This document shows, piece after piece, positions 62,200-64,000 of a stretch of 64,000 nt of DNA. Source of the stretch: Membranipora membranacea (lineage: Eukaryota > Bryozoa > Gymnolaemata > Cheilostomatida > Membraniporidae); NCBI GenBank assembly GCA_914767715.1, contig OU612073.1, forward strand, positions 4,586,001-4,650,000. Direction: 5' to 3'. Numbering within the stretch: position 1 is the stretch's first letter; every line of letters starts with the position of its first letter. The notes below the pieces were generated by a model. The model did not search any database and was not told the DNA's origin. It was given only the letters and a program-made list of their open reading frames with translations. Both the position numbers and the translations under genes were made by a program.

Positions 62200-64000
62200 A
62201 TCAGTGTTTCCTCTCAAAGATCATCATATCACTCACAAGACAAAACCACAATCATCTCAAACTGTCTCAAACTGTGACAGAGAGATATACTTTGCTCAAA
62301 TGTAACCGGAACTTGGTTTATATCACAGTTTTTTTTATCTGTCAACATGATTTAGATTCCCAAACGTACCTGGCGTGGCAAATGCTAAAATAGTTATCTG
62401 AGTTCCGATCTCAGGTTTTAATGTGAAAACGAGAATTATGATTGCGTTCATTGTGCTATTAATGAATGATGCCTAAGTATTTTTGTACATTCCTCACACC
62501 AAGTAGTAATTTTGGCTTTTTAAAATACATGTTACTAACAGCTTTCTTTTATATTTGCTTTTCCAATTATAACAGCCCATAGGCAGGAAGTAGCCTAGAA
62601 CACTATGATGGATGAATCAATGTCAGTATCAGCTCATTTTAAAGACTTCTATTTACTATTTATATACATCAAAGTTCTTTTTGAGGAAGCGCGGATGACA
62701 TCGTCTCCTCAGGTGTTTTATTAACTACGCCCCTGTATAATAATGCATGAATTATGCTGCGCTTAACTTTACATTATATTTATCATATTGTATATTTCTT
62801 TTTTGATTTTGCACAATCGCATACTTTGCTATGATTAGAATTCATTCACAACAGATTATGTTGAACAAGTTTACAAGTGACGGCAAATGTATGTTCTTGG
62901 AGTGAAATATTTGCCAAGTCATCTTTAGTCGAAGTTTAAGACGATCCCTGATTGGCCAAATCTGTTTGACTACTTTAAAGTTTGGCAAACCTTGTCCAAA
63001 CAATGTGGTCACAATTGAACATGTACCGATATCAATAGCATAAACGTTGTGTATGGAGTCTGTGGGTAATGGACGTGTTAAGAAGCGCCATCCCTTTTTG
63101 TGTTGCAATATGAATAGTAAAGAAAAAACATGATTTATTATCTTCTATGTTGGTAGATAGACATAGTATCTATTTAATTCACTCATGAGATACCCAGTAG
63201 TATAAAGTTCTGAATAACTTCACTTTTTAGCCCTCTAAGCCTACCTGCATCATGTTTTTTAAATACAGGAAAAATATGAAGGTGAACTCAAACTCCAGTA
63301 TCAACATTATTAAAGTCCATAAATGAATGTGTTATTTATTCCTGGTAACTAAAGACATGATATCAAATATAATGTGTGCTATCATATGGAAAAAAGCAAA
63401 ATGATTTTTATCACAGCAACTAACATATGTGTAATTGAAGTGATCAAAATTATTGGTAAATTTCTTGACATTTAGACCTATCATCTTTTAAAATAAAAAG
63501 CAGTCAAAGGTTCAACCTGATTTAGTGAGGCTAAAGCATTTATTTCCTCATGCCAACTTTGTTCTTTTATTCTTACTTGATGTGATGGTGAGTGATGACT
63601 CTGTGATAGTGATACCTGTACAGTCTCTACTCTCCAGTTACCTTCTGCTCCTTCTAAGTCTCACTCCACTGACAGGGTTTTAGTTTAGAAATAAACCTAA
63701 CATTCACAGTAATAATTATTTTATCTTATAAGAAGTGAAATGGGCCTGAAATATTACTAATTTACTTACTTTTGAGGGGGGGGGGGCTAGCCTTTTGACA
63801 GACTCGGAGTACCACAGGAGCTGATCTACCTCCATATATGCATAACAATGATGTATCAACTTTACCTCTATAACCTGCATTATTTTGCTACACATGTAGC
63901 CAGGGCTGCACCAACTACTTCCATGGAAAAAGAGAAGATTTTTTTGGGGTTATAGATGGCTCTGCGGTTATATAGGTTTGCCAGCGGAGGTTGCAGAACA
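62200..64000. other. 3' flank of gene 3, no gene seen
   Basis: Contains the inferred 3'-UTR exon of gene 3 from 62200. No near AATAAA is evident; the first clear ones are near 63490 and 63690. A further acceptor-like tataacag is at about 62577, and a G-run lies at about 63776. No coding exon is supported. Confidence 0.45.

Noticed and set aside
62842-63108. 88-codon minus-strand frame downstream of gene 3
   Set aside because: No domain, no splice partners and AT-rich composition.

Overview
The window is nuclear DNA from an animal. It is AT-rich, has GT-AG introns of roughly 100 to 1400 bases with polypyrimidine tracts, decayed transposons and SINE-like repeats, and multidomain extracellular proteins (mucin, NIDO, AMOP, VWD, EGF, SEA) known only from metazoans. 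Moderate intron sizes and a MUC4-type domain order fit an invertebrate, possibly an early-branching one such as a sponge or cnidarian. The sequence alone does not fix the phylum.

The core is a head-to-tail cluster of three paralogous single-pass membrane mucin genes, all on the plus strand. Gene 1 (8760-15139) encodes 1488 aa, gene 2 (20514-34938) 3839 aa and gene 3 (40166-61775) 3734 aa. I rebuilt all three by following donors, acceptors and phases, and each spliced length is an exact multiple of three ending in a stop. Each gene appears to have an intron just 5' of its ATG. One very large exon then encodes the signal peptide and a Thr/Ser/Pro mucin repeat domain. A six-cysteine EGF-like module follows, then a SEA-type domain spread over three exons, a transmembrane exon, a cytoplasmic-tail exon and a 64-base last exon. 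The 3' exons share sizes and phases: 137, 65 or 68, 239 or 248, TM, 203 or 212, and 64 bases. The SEA domain carries a polybasic furin-type site (RRKR or RRRRR) in the loop where classical SEA domains have a GSVVV-type autoproteolysis site.

Gene 3 has gained a large insert between its mucin exon and the shared C-terminal half: NIDO, AMOP, VWD with a GDPH motif, a cadherin/Ig-like segment, seven EGF-like modules, an unassigned cysteine-bearing domain and a second mucin domain. Its first mucin domain also contains a chitin-binding type-2-like module. It is a MUC4-type protein joined to the SEA-furin-TM-tail module of its neighbours.

Outside the cluster: 215-766 is a frameshifted Harbinger (HARBI1-type) transposase remnant. 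767-8757, 15660-20488, 35905-40158 and 62200-64000 hold no gene I can support. Dispersed repeats include a family whose head resembles the 5' end of U2 snRNA (6211-6443, a tandem dimer at 16417-16868, a partial copy at 56741-56852), two tRNA-like SINE heads, a 48-base repeat seen twice, and a broken non-LTR reverse transcriptase on the minus strand just upstream of gene 3.

The three proteins read as cell-surface, heavily O-glycosylated, protease-processed mucins with a conserved intracellular tail. They probably form a protective or recognition glycocalyx that can also signal, but that role is inference.
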